This document shows, piece by piece, positions 38,701-50,430 of a stretch of DNA of 64,000 bases. Location: contig QNGE01000107.1 in assembly GCA_008508345.1 (NCBI GenBank), forward strand, positions 266,338 to 330,337, read 5' to 3'. The first letter of the stretch is position 1. The number at the start of each line of letters is the position of its first letter. This DNA comes from Paragonimus westermani (Eukaryota > Platyhelminthes > Trematoda > Plagiorchiida > Troglotrematidae). The notes under the pieces are model-generated. The model was not told the DNA's origin and did not search any database. It worked only from the letters and a program-made list of their open reading frames with translations. A program made the position numbers and the translations under genes.

Positions 38701-40150
38701 AGATAGACCATTCTCAAGCCAGTGCTTTTTCCCCTACTGCTGTCTTTGCGATTTTGTCGAGGTCTATGGAATCACCGCTGAAACTTCTGCCGATTTTGAC
38801 AGGGTCCTTTAGTTGGTCATTGATGCTGTTGTGCATGGTTCGGCTATTTTCAGGTTTTGGATGTGTGGCTCTAGGTGATATTATTTCATTTTTATCTTTT
38901 ATTTACTCAGTAATAATATTTCGCTTGTTGTTAACCAACATGGGCACTTCAAAATTTTAACTGACAGGATTGCATATTTTTCTTGTTGTTTCTCAAGTAA
39001 TTCACACTGCTCATCATTATTTGAACCGTGGCCAGTCACACTGTTGCAACCTACACTTCATCTGTTTCATTGCGCTCCAACCCCCGTTAATGGTCTTTGC
39101 GTAGTTGCTCAGCTCGTTGTACGGAAACATTTTTCGTCAAGATTTTGAGACTTTCCTCATTCGTGGGAAGAAAATTAGGTTCATTGTATGATTTCTCAGT
39201 TAGCAACGCACTATAGCCAGTTTTGGTGAGTGTCTACTCAGCAACCGTCTCAAAGATTTTTACCGTTCATAAGGTTGTATATTTGGGAAAGGCGTTTTAG
39301 GATTGTCGGTTTACTGGCCACTTAATTTGAGCTGGAATCATTGCCGAACAATTCAACAGTACTGAGAGCATGGTCAAACACTCACACAGTTGGAGCGAAT
39401 TACATACTGTCCAAAGTTGACTGCTTTTGATGCCCCCTTTCATCCACTACTTACACCTTACGGGAATGGCGAGCTCTGACGGCTTGAAGCTACTGCGAAA
39501 CCCGATGACTGGATAGTTAACGGGAATGATGACGCTTCTGTGAGCCACAAACCAGACGCTGGGCTCTCCAACACCCCGTCAGTTGAGGCTACGGCGAAGT
39601 CACAAAAATATTATCCTTTTTGAATGAGAAACCCATTGACATCGAGACCTAAAAGTAGTCTTGTTTCATTAAGTTTGTCGGCAAGTCATACATTTCTGAT
39701 GATTTCAACTCCTCCGCAAACACATCTACTGAAAAAGCCGCACATGAACCGGGTGTCGTTAAGTAGAGTTTGCATCTGCTAAAAGCCCGAAAAACCAAGC
39801 AGGGTTCCGGCCTTGAGCTGACGATAGGGCGTTAACGATTCCGACAGAGTAGATAGAGGGTGCGCTCAAATCAACCTCCCATTTCCCTATTCAGCCTAAA
39901 CATGCTTTGGTGGATAATCCTGACGGGACTTCTCAAGAAGTCCTAGAAGAGTTGACTATGGAATCAGAGGAAGCAGGCTTCAGACGTGGATTACTTTAGC
40001 TGAACGAGGGACGTGGTAGGACGATGTGATCCGGTTCCATTCCGACAGCCGGGACCATACACAGTGCTCCCTCAACGGATCCTTAGCCGTTGTCCCACAC
40101 TCACACGCAGACCGTCACGTGACAAACCGTCATTCTGTGTGACGCTAACC
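35719..40150 (+). mobile_element. Decayed Ty3/Gypsy retroelement (gag end, protease, RT, RNase H, integrase)
   Basis: Ordered plus-strand remnants in shifting frames: a gag-like helix VDSLVDRLVAVADNTLE (35770-35820); protease SDRLKGLRCSLDTKGEIDVL (36166), where the catalytic DTG has become DTK; HMAPKKCLCDCKPCDEY (about 36737) and TTITTQFRFF (about 36911) of RT; YADVYIHDAP (about 37020) at the YIDD box, changed to YIHD; RNase H VGAALVHTISSEHHLTSF (37489); integrase GPFIRPNGVTSTLTA (about 38180); and a GPYTVL-like C-terminal module near 40050. Catalytic residues are lost and stops are frequent. No LTR pair was found, so the limits are approximate. Confidence 0.7.
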
Positions 40151-41689
40151 AGCCCAACGTGCACATGACCGTCCACACAGTCACCAACCCGAAGTCTCCT
40201 TTCCACACCCAAATGCACGCGTACAGTCACCGTCTAACCATTCAGCCAGTTGTAACACTCTGAGTGAATGTAATTTGGTGCGGTCGATACGCAAGCACGC
40301 ATGACGTTGTTGGATCGTAATCGGTATCGAGAACAAGACGGTTGAACAGAACAGGACGTGGTCCAGGCGAGTATCGCCACATTCAGCTTGTGCACCAACC
40401 CAACAACAGGGATCCAAAACATTGACTTGATCTTTTCGTTGAGTATTACCGAGATAGCGTTATTTGTTAGTAGGTACTCAAGCTGACGGTCAAGAATTCT
40501 TTACACATACCATCAACTGTTTTTTCAACGAAGGTATATTGAAGTCTACCGTGGTCAAGACCTTGTTGGCCCCTTAGGATGGGTACTCAGACCATTCGTT
40601 CATCGCGGTAGTCTTCCGGAAACTGAAGATGACAACTTCGGTAGACTCCCGAAGACCTACTCCATCTTTATGGAAAGTAGTAAAGATAACGCAACGGACG
40701 AGTTGGTTAGGGAGACATGTTCTGTGGGACTGATCCCTGACAACATTTCCAAAAGAACTAACTATGTCAGTCTTGGCATCGTTTTCCCAAGCGTCGTGCC
40801 TGAGACCACGCCGCGCGTTCAATCCGCGGGAGTCCTCTATGGCTGTCTGGTAACTTTACCCACCAGCCTCACTCCGAAATAACGTCTGAGAAAACGCCCC
40901 CTGCGAACTGTACTTATGCCAATCTAAGGGACGTGTCTTTCGATTGCTGTTCCTAGCAGAAGGGAGGGAAAGGCGTGATCAGTGGACTAAGATGAAAGTG
41001 TGGGTCAGGGCCAATCGTGAACCGCCAAGGACGGCTGATGTTGTAAGTATGCAATAGTAGTGTGCTCACAGGCAACGGTGCTCGTGGTGGGGAGCTGGGA
41101 TATCACTCCTATAGACACCCGTCCAACTACCGACCCTTCAAGCCCGGACACAAATGCTACCTAAAAGGGAGTTACCGAAAAACGAGCTTCCGTTTCACCC
41201 CTACCCTACATCCATAAAACGACCACCAATAAAAGTCTATTCGCAAGAACTCAGAACCAAAGAAATCTTCCGAGTCAGCTCTCACAAAGCAAATCGCATT
41301 TCTCTGGTCCACTTCACTAGGTACTTCTGCCAGTAGTCTAACAATGTTATGTATATCTTCTCTGAGGTTCTGTTCCTAATGGATGCATCAGTCAGATCTC
41401 TCAGGGGGCGAAACTTTCAATTACCCTCTGAAACTAAGATCTCTGGAACGGATTCAGGAGCAGCAAGTTGTAGAGCCAAAAAATGTTGGTTAAGCGCTCT
41501 GTGCAGCCGCTTGCGTATGTCCAGGCAAGCGTTGCGTCGGCAATCACACCAGGAAAACAGTCAGCGGAAGCCGGCAGAACAAACCGGGTCCAATCTCACT
41601 GCTGTATACAGTCAACTTTTCAAACTTCAGTGTGATCCCATGAACAGTTCCGCAAGCAATTGTCTTTCCTACGGTGAATGCAAAAGAGG
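40151..41689. other. 1.5 kb, possibly ORF1 region of the following LINE
   Basis: Several plus-strand frames of 60-117 codons, some rich in Arg/Lys/Ser, lie just upstream of the CR1-like endonuclease. That is the place expected for ORF1. I cannot identify an ORF1 motif (no esterase or CCHC knuckle seen). Confidence 0.25.
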
Positions 41690-44600
41690 GAACAGCTCTT
41701 AGGTGCATGCATGCGCATTGCCTTAGTCTATTTGATAATTTAATGGAATTCAGGCGGTTAATTCTTGATATCCGAATGAACACTCTTTCTTTTACGGGGG
41801 CCGGGATTGTAGGTGACAGAAACAGCAACCAAACGAGTGTCTCCAGATACTCGTTTTGCCGAGCTTACGTGATCCAAGAAAGAGTGTAAGGTTGTGCAGT
41901 CTTCCCCCGGTAGAATCTGCAGGCACCCACAGTTGTCGCATACTTTTAACCCTTTGAAAACGTGATGCTTTTTGACCTCGACCCGTTCTGCTCCACAATG
42001 ACCCGATCTTAGTGAGGGTTATCTATCGTCCTTCCAATGCAACGTTCCAGACGACAGAGCTCTTCTCACAAACCCACAAAATTACTTAGGATCGTAGCTT
42101 TCCTTCTAGCCACTGGTAATCGGTTACTTTAACGTATTCGGAATAAACTGGTCGCTGTTATCCCATCATGACTGAGAGCAGATTGTCGACTTCACCATCG
42201 ATTCTGATGAGACGGAGGTCAGTAAAACAGCATGTCACTGCTCTGATACGGCGTAACCCCGGTCAGAATCAGGCTAAACCGAGTCTAGCTATCACTATTG
42301 AGAAACACTCAAGGGGCACATTGGTCACCACACCGCCGTTTGGTAGAAGTGACTACTCGTTTCTCACATTTGCCTCCATCCGATACTGGTTAAAAAACCG
42401 GCAAACAAGTCCACAGTTATAGCTTTCAACCAGGTTGATATTAACAGCCCGGGAAGCTGTCTGGACTCACTATTGTTTGAACCAGAACTACCATGAACCC
42501 CAAAACGCGGTCCAAAAGGCAAACGGTCTACTTGTGACGCTCCAGCTATGTACTCTAACTTTCTGCTGGCCTCTTCCTCAAAAAACGTGCTATCTTTGCG
42601 ACGACCATTCCCACATTCACAATATATATTTATAAAAACCCGGAAGACTTGAGCTCTCCTTCAAACTTGGTGCGAACAAACGTGTAAAAGTGAAGGTCCC
42701 ACTGAAAGCATATGCGAACAAAAACGTCCTTTTTACACTTCATCGACCGAGAAAGAATGAACTAACTTTTCTCACATCTCCTTCTGGTTTCCGCCGAGGT
42801 CATGCGGAAAAACCACTTAGTGGTTTTCAACGTGATGCTACTGAAGTGGCGCGGTACACTATCGCTGCTGAGAATTCAGGAACTTGTCGTAACCGTCTGA
42901 TGCTCTGTACTGCATGTTGGAGGCCATTTATCTTAGGGTTTTCTGACCGTACCGTGGGTTCAAACAACACCCATCATGGGATCTTCAAGAAGCAGCCGCT
43001 AATGTGGTAAAACATCATCACAATCTGGTCGAGCAGACACCCCAGGCTGCCGTTAAATTGTGCGTGAAATTACTCCACGATCACGTCCACCCCCTAGGTG
43101 GTCCATTGACTGACCAGTCACTCTAGTATCCCATGCAAGAGGATACAGCATCTGGTAGAAAGTGTCGTCCATAAACATATATTATCGGCTGTTATGGTAC
43201 CCTGTACCCGATAAGGCTCCAGTCCTAACCAGTCATGCACTTGAAACGCCCGAGAACAGTTTTGCCCCAGTGAACTTAGCCGGGCAATTGCTGCAGGAAA
43301 AAATCTTAGGTTCTAGTGTGCAAATACCTGCAACAGTGGCAACAAGTGGGACAGTTTAGGTAGCGTAGCAATGGTTTGACTTCACAACTGCCACCAAAAC
43401 ACGCTTCAACCCCAGAATAACTTTTGGGAACTGAATTTCAGAGGGCTCTCCCACCTACAGACAGGACCCTGTGGACGAGCACACCGGTGAAGAAGTTCCG
43501 CTGTTCGTAAGCGATTAGTGTAAGCAGTTGGAGGCCCCCTCTCGCAAAACACCCGAATGTACATTCAGTAGGACAGCAGGTGACTGCTTATTTTTCGGCC
43601 ACGCCTTCCGCGCAAAATACGTCGTCCATTCGATGACTGTCCCCATTTATTCGTGGAGCACAAGCTTGCAGAGAAACTCGGAGGACCTAGGCTCGTTCCA
43701 CATTGTTCCAAGTATGCGCAAGCGGAATATGCGTGAATGCACCAAACTCGTACAAGAAAACCTTCTCCTCAGAGCCAGCGGGAACGAAAACTTCTCACTT
43801 GAACATATGCGACCACTGAAGAAGTTAAACCTTCGGCACATTCTTTGTGACTGCCCGACTGGAAAACTCCGTCTGCTTCCCCAGATGTGGATGAGTTATT
43901 CAGGGGGGTACTATTCAGCAAAATCCGATGTCGCACTGCCGAATTGGCACTTTATCTCATCGCTGCAGAACTTCCGGCAACCACTCGTTACTGCTGAGTA
44001 TCCCGCGTTAGAGGTTGAAAACCTTTTAGTCAAGGTTATTTCTTCAAGTGCAGTGGGTCCTAACAAGATCCATCCTAGCACTGACAAGGTACAAGCTGTT
44101 ATTCTGGCAGAAATCTTCCATGGGCTGTTTGAACAAACACTCCCGCCTGGCATTCTCTCCAGTGTATGGAGAGAAGCGACGGCCATACCCATATTCAAAG
44201 CAAGCGACCGGCACTCTCCGGCTAGCCATTGGCCAATAAATCTTACTGGCAGTCCGTGCGAAACAGTGAGGTACCCGTTGAGGCGTGCCACCCCCAATCA
44301 CTTTTTATCGAACCATCCTTTTCCTCCTACCCAACATGGCCTCATTCCTGAACGGTCATGCATTACAAACATGCTTATTTTCATGGATAGTCTGACGGGG
44401 GCCAAAGACAATAGCCTAATCCTAGATGCTACCTTATTTGGTTTTGCCAAGGTTTTTGAGCGTGTTCCACACGACCTACTCAATTAGAAACTGGAAGCCT
44501 ATGGTATGTAAGGAGAGCTTTTCCGCTGGGTACACTATTCTTCTCAGCAGAACTCGGAGTTGAAACCAGATTAGAACTTTTGTCTCTTTCTTTCATTTCT

Positions 44601-46000
44601 GTGGGAGTTTCACAAGGGTCAGTGCTAGGTGTTGGTCCCGGACATCTGGTGGTTGTTCGAGCAACACTTAGTCTTCTCGCAACGTCCATCGATATGCTAG
44701 ATCCATGATAGTGGCGTCTGTAAACAACGAGAGTCAACAAATTCTGAGCCTGTCGAGCAACCGAGTCGTATCTAAAAGGGAAGACGGTCGTATTGACGAG
44801 TTTCTTGTTAGTAAGATGCTAATGTTCAAAAACAATATGATAAACCAAATAGTGGCAGATGAAAACAAACCTCGATATTGAATCCACCAAATGTACAAGT
44901 TCCGAGATTACCGGTTCGCGTCAATATGATCAAACGCAACAGTCACGTAATGGCTAGGCGGTCAAGCGGAAATGAAACCAGGGTACATATAATCAATGGT
45001 CCGGTAAGGGAAAGTAAGGAAGAAAAACTGCGTAGAAACAAGTTTCTACAAGCAAACGATTTTGAGATTTAGTAGTACATCGAGATCAATATTCACGGAT
45101 GAAATGGTTTGTCACGCGCGCAACTTGGGTTGTAGTGTCAGACTGCGAGAAAGATTCGTAGTCATTGTAAAGAATTCTATTAACACTTTCGTACACGCCG
45201 ACAACACAAACATCTGCAATGCCACTGGTGTCAGCGTAATACAGGTGGATTCTGACGCCATTATGTGCTGGTCGGACGTTCGGGATCTCCCACTAAATGA
45301 CAACAATTGTGCTCGCGCGTCACCCAGCGGCGATTCTGGCAATGCCTTTGTGATTCATATTGCGTTAATCAGGGTAAATACCATGAAAATCGATCTGAAG
45401 AAAGATCTGAGCACCTGGCTATAGTCCCACTTGTCCTCGTCATGTAACCACAAGAAGGCGACAAAAAAGTGATTTGTTGTCCTTAGGATGATTAAACGCA
45501 CTCCACCTCCAATAGACAAGGAAAGCGTTTTAAGTGCCTTACGGGGTATCTATGAGACCGCTTCTCGAGTATGCTAATCGGGTTGTGTATATGGGTCGGG
45601 AGAAAGACACCAGCTGGTAAGCGTGTTCAGCGTTCGGCTACCGCTAGTCAGAGACCTAATAAACGTCGCGCACACGTTTTGACCTGAAATTCTTGATTTG
45701 TGTCCACCTAAATTTCGATGATCCCATGGTCGTTAGATTCTCACGCACTTCATCTTTCGAGTAGGTCTCGCAGAACAGTCCTTCATCGTGGCGAATGATG
45801 ACGGCCAGCAAAGATATCACAAAAGTTTTTCCAGCCTCATCATCTAACCTTCCCTAGACAGCGGGTTTTTTTAGGGTTGTTAACTTTTCTAGTATGAGTT
45901 TGCATTAACTTAACGTGTCCCGAGGTATACACAACAACACATTAGGGGAGACCAATGTACATTATGCTCAACGACACCGATACGCTGATGTAGCTGGGGA
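41690..46000 (+). mobile_element. Nearly full-length but decayed CR1-like LINE (endonuclease and reverse transcriptase)
   Basis: Endonuclease remnants run in order: CMHAHCLSLFDNLMEFRRLI (41701), RVIYRPSNATFQTTELF (42014), a GNFNVPGINW-like stretch (about 42118) and PPFGRSDYSFLTF (42332). A 319-codon open stretch (43528-44487) then carries the reverse transcriptase up to motif A: QHGLIPERSCITNMLIFMDS and LFGFAKVFERVPHDLL, where the motif A Asp is lost. After a stop, NTFVHADNTNICNA (45181) marks the YADD box, changed to HADN, and LDLCPPKFR (about 45696) belongs to the C-terminal region. It is the same family as the minus-strand element at 47190-48640. Confidence 0.75.
43528..44487 (+). pseudogene. 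CR1-like reverse transcriptase, open but catalytically lost segment
   Basis: This 319-codon open stretch covers the region between endonuclease and motif A. Recognisable blocks are LLVKVISSSAVGPNKIHPS (usually PGPDGIHPR), LSSVWREATAIPIFKASDRH, SPASHWPINLTGSPCETV, and the QHGLIPERSCITN block. The frame ends just after the motif A region. The FDRVPH-type Asp is replaced (KVFERVPH), so no active enzyme can be made. Confidence 0.7.
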
Positions 46001-46379
46001 GGCAACAGATGCGATCATTTGGCGTGCGGAATTGTGTACGGCGCCATAAGCGTGCGTGGACCGACAAACATGCGATCAAATAAACGTGATCGCATGCAGC
46101 AGATAGACTGAAACGGTGATCCTTACGGACCTGAATATAATATGAACTAGGATTTTGGGAAGAATTTCACACATCCTACAGCAGGCGGACCGGGGTTCTC
46201 TCCAGGTCACTACATTTCGGGATAGCTTTTTTTCTGAGGTCGTTAGCAACACTTCTGGAGATGGCTTTGAAACATCGCCTGAAAATTCACTATGCAAGTA
46301 ATTGTATTATGTTCTTGGTATTTGCTGTCATTCCCAAGAGCGGTACTACACCCTGGTTTTAATGGGTGACTTTTGAATC

Positions 46380-47165
46380 ATTAGGCGCCCGCTTGACACT
46401 GGGCAAGAAAAGCCAACTGGATTCGGGTACCTTGGGCCTCTGCCTCAAACCCGTGTATCATTTTGTGCAACTCTGAATCATTCTCACCACCTATAGGGTA
46501 AGACTGGCTGTCAGTGAAGACAGTGAGCATCTACTAAGTGTCCTGATATCTCTACATAACGACTCAGCGAACTTGGTGGAAGCTGGGGACTTCAAAATCA
46601 CAAACATCTCTGCGGACTAGCAAACAGCTAAGATGAGTCTTTTTGATATGGCATTCTTGGATTGGTTACATTCTAACTATGTGATTCAACAAGTTCACGC
46701 CCTTACTCGGTTCCGACGCAGAGATGCACCATCAATTTTTCATCTGCTAGTTACTCGATAGCAGTAGGAATCGTCAACCTGAAGAATGCGGCCCATTTAG
46801 GAGGAGTGACCACTGTGTTACAAGTACCAAAGTCGGTGCAACGAAAACGCTTCCTTCGAGAAATTTATCCCCAATTTTGGTAAGATGGACACTGCAAGAC
46901 TTTTCGAAGTGGCATGGGGCATGTCTTAGGCTTCTGAAGTGTAAAACGCTTCCCTTGAAGAAAAGTGGAATATCATCAAAGAAGGGCTTATAGGACTCAT
47001 AGGCAAATTTGCACCTGTTACCAAGAATTCAGCGATTTCAGTGCATCGTACACGGGTTCGATGCTGGGAGCCCCATCTACCCCGATCCAGTCAGTATGTT
47101 CGTTCCGATGTCCAGCGGTTTTCTGTTGACCTGAAAGGCAGTCATTGAAAACAGAGTGTAGCACC
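46380..47165 (+). mobile_element. Second plus-strand LINE (CR1/Jockey type), endonuclease part
   Basis: Remnants in order: VLISLHNDSANLVEAGDFKI (46541), where GDFN has become GDFK; FDMAFLDWLHSNYVIQQVHA (46642); LTRFRRRDAPSIFHLLVT (the TRFR...PSLLDLVLT block); and EEKWNIIKEGLIGLIGKFAP after the domain. Nonsense changes are frequent. The natural continuation, its reverse transcriptase, is found at about 49640-50430 on the same strand, beyond an inserted minus-strand LINE. Confidence 0.65.
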
Positions 47166-47189
47166 GCTCTTGGGGGTTACAGAAAGTAC

Positions 47190-48640
47190 CAAGAACAGAG
47201 TAAAATAATAATCTGGTAGAACAGAATAAACTACTAATCTAACGGTTCAATAAATATGTTGAAATCCAATAACACTTTGAGATAGTCCTTAGAAGAGCGG
47301 CCAACAATCTCTAGTGGAAAGCCGTTCCGGTAGTTGATAACTCCATAACAGGACTGTTGTCTTAGGAAGGTCCGGGGTCGAAGCTTAATGAGCTTCTCGC
47401 CGTGACTTCTTCGACAGTTATCCCTTATTAGGGTGAAGAATTGTTGCACGAGTTTTGTGCTAAAGAGAAAATGTGTAAGAATTAAATCGCCACGGAGTAT
47501 TCGAAACTCAAGTGGACAAAGATCAAGAATTTCGAGGCGAGACTCGTAGGAGAGATGCCGTAAGCCAGTGACCATTTAGGTGGCTACTCGCTGGACACGT
47601 TCAATGGCGAGTATATCCTTCTTCAATCCGGTGTAGACGACTTGATTGGCATACTCGAGCAGTGGTCTTATGTAGACTCCGAAAAGCGTGTGGAAGGCGT
47701 TCCGGTCTATGCGAGGAAGGCTCTTCTTATCATCCCAAGAGTCATGAAACCCCTTTCGGCGGCCAGATGGTGGTGATAAGAGAAGGATAAACCAAAAGAC
47801 AGCAAAATCCCTAGGTCTTTTTTGAGGTCTGCTCTCGTGATATCTACTACACTTTGTGCACCGTGTATCACGAATAGGTTCCCGGTGTCTCCTCCGAGTG
47901 ACATGTGTGCACATTTGCTGTCGTTTAAATGAAGACTCCGGTCGTCTGACCAGCGATTAATACGGTCAAGGTCAATCTGAAATGCATTGGGATCACATGC
48001 ATTCCAGATTTTCAAATCATCTGCATAAAGATGGGCGTTGCTAGAGATCAACTTGGGGAGATCATTGATGTATACCAGAAACAACAGTGGACCAAGCACC
48101 GATCCTTGAGGGACTCCCACAGAGACTGAGGATGGAGACGAAAGGCCTGAACCGGCTTTAACTCTGAAGGTCCTGTTACCAAGAAATGAGGTTATCCAGC
48201 GGAGAACTTCTTGGATCCCACAAGCTTCTATTTTATGTATCAGAGGACCGTGTGGGACAAGGTCGAAGGCTTTGGCGAGGTTGAAGAAGATAGCATCCCA
48301 GATATGACCATTGTCTTTGGCCTCCGTTAGGCTATCCATAAAGATTAACATATTGGTTATGCATGATCGATCGGGAAGAAAGTCTTGCTGAGTCGAAGAG
48401 AAAAGGTTATTTAAAAAGAAATGCTTAAAGATATTGGTTTTCAACGGTTGCTCCTTCTACCTTGCATGGGATTCTGCTAAGGCTGATCGGCCGATAACTC
48501 GCAGGAGAGTGATCATCGCCTGCCTTAAATATATGTGCCTCCGGAAGAGTGCCTGTCCGCAGTGTCTGCTTAAAAAGATTAAATAAAGACACCGTCAGAC
48601 CGAGCGCCATTTCTTCGAGGATCCCGGGGCTTTTTCTACT
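47190..48640 (-). mobile_element. CR1-like LINE, 5'-truncated, best-preserved RT of the window
   Basis: The coding part runs on the minus strand from SPGILEEMALGLTVSLFNLF (near 48630) through PASYRPISLSRIPCKVEG, then an open 245-codon stretch (48444-47707). That holds LPDRSCITNMLIFMDSLTEA, FFNLAKAFDLVPHGPLIH (motif A Asp changed to Asn), VGVPQGSVLGPLLFLVYIND and HLYADDLKIWNA (motif C intact). It ends with LLEYANQVVYTGLKKDI and a region from 47575 to 47234. Two or three frameshifts separate the parts. The 3' end lies near 47190-47220, with two CTCTGTTC/ATTCTGTTC-like words. It is much less decayed than the plus-strand LINE it interrupts. Confidence 0.8.
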
Positions 48641-48649
48641 GTGGATAAG

Positions 48650-49639
48650 TGTGCGCTAACATTCTTAGACGCCTTGCAGCCACACTTGCACGTGTCTGAT
48701 TTCTGCTCGCTCGGGGTGGCGAACAGTGGGTCCAGTGTGGCCCTGAGTGGGGTGCAGCTTTATCGAAAGAGACAGCTCATACAGATAAATGGCACTTCTG
48801 AAGAAGTGAGCAAGACGCACTGGTTCTCCCTGGGGTCAGTACACGTAAAGTGTTACCAGTGTATGCACGTCTGGCATTGTGTACGTTTCTGAACAGTTGT
48901 GCGGCAGCTGAAACGACCACAAGCACTCGATACCTCCGATCCACCAATGCTGCTGGATCTTGTGCGTGTCACTGTGTTATGGTCTGTGAGTAAAAATGAG
49001 AGTTGTTAATGAAAAGGGAACACGAGGCTAAAGAATACTACGGACACTATAAAACACGGATAATATAACGCGCGATGAGTTATGCTATTCGACAACGAAT
49101 AGCAATGATCGTAAATAATTTTTTGACGCAATGGGCACTAAAATAGCGGAAATATGAATGGACAGTGAAAGTGAGGAAATTTAGACCTGCTTTCAAGTTG
49201 CTTGCGAAGAAACAGCCCGGAATCTTCCGTCTTGGTGGGGATCAACGGCGAATAGAACGCTCATCGAGGGGGGCAAAATGCTGTGAAGAACAGAGAAAAA
49301 CGAAAGCCATCGCAAATTTCTCAAACATAAAGCTTGTAGAGTCGCAGTCTGAAAGGCCCATCGTCTGGCAAAACACCGTGTCAAAGCAGGCCTTCGCACA
49401 AGGCGGGAACAGCTCTGAAGCATTCTTACTCGTGTTTCCAACCCGAAAAAGCCCATAGGCAAGAAGCAGAAGCATTAATAACAAAACGCTATAAGCCAGC
49501 CGCTGACGAAGTAGAGAAAGCCAACCGTATCTGTGTGTTTTTTCAGGGGGTTCATAGACGGACGATGTAAGCAAGATCATACCAAAAGTGGTAAAGTACA
49601 GACTCCCCGACAAAATGAAAAGACACGCTGCTTACTTTG
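48650..49639. other. Unassigned segment between LINE parts
   Basis: Open frames of up to 123 codons on either strand show no domain. By position it should hold the endonuclease-RT linker of the interrupted plus-strand LINE, or an unrelated older insertion. Confidence 0.3.
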
Positions 49640-50430
49640 GAAGATAGTACGGAAGTCCTACGATGTCGAAAGTCCTCAAATTCTGAAGCAGTCAACAGGA
49701 TCCATCCCGGCATATTTGGGCCAATGGCGAGAGTACTGCAGCGACCCTCATGGTAGCTGTTTACAACCTCGCTAAGGGACGGATGAAACCCATACGAGTG
49801 ATGCGTAGCCACTGTGGGAGGTTCGCCAGACAAACGCAGAAACTGCGGATCAGTGGGTATGAAGTGTATGGTTACAAAATGTCCAAGACTGCCAATCGGG
49901 TACAAGGTTTCAACGTATCTTGCTGAAAACCATTTTCTTATCATTGCAGAACACGGTAACCGAAATGCGAGGTCTTGCCTATCCAACCTTTCTTATTCCA
50001 CTATTGAAGTCACAAGATGGTTAAGGGGAAGCAGGTAAGTCGAAGTATGCTACTTGGGTTTAAGTAAAGCTTACACTTCCGCGGATCACCACGATCTCAT
50101 CCACAGGATGACACGGATTTGTATCTCCGACCAAGTGGTTGATTGAGTAACGGTGTTTATGAAGTGAAGGCTGTCAGCGGATTGTCCAAGGTTGACATAG
50201 TCGAAACTGGTGTCTTTCAGTGATACGTTATGGGTCCTCTTCTGTTCCTGATGTTCGTAAATGATCTAGTGACTGCGCTCGTTAACCCGTGCTTTGGTTT
50301 TACCAGATGATGTTAATATATCAGGGTGAACAAACCGAACTGCCCAGATACAAGATCTCAATGCAGTAGCAGAGCAGTCTCTAAAGTGAGACGTTTCACC
50401 AAATGCCGCCAAATGTGTTGGGGAAAATCT
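49640..50430 (+). mobile_element. Second plus-strand LINE, reverse transcriptase part
   Basis: Blocks in shifting frames: NRIHPGIFGPMARVLQRP (about 49695; usually GPDGIHPRILKPLA), LFTTSLRDG (about 49760), YLAENHFLIIAEHGNRNARS then CLSNLSYS (about 49913; usually QHGFRKARSCLSNLL), YLGLSKAYTSADHHDLIH (50050; motif A, catalytic Asp lost) and GPLLFLMFVNDLVTALVNPC (50230; VLGPLLFL.F.NDL). It fits as the missing downstream part of the LINE at 46380-47165. The stretch 48650-49640 between is unassigned. Confidence 0.65.

Noticed and set aside
40060..40130. Another GGCTAAGG motif on the minus strand
   Set aside because: Upstream sequence offers no P1/P2 partner for a double pseudoknot.
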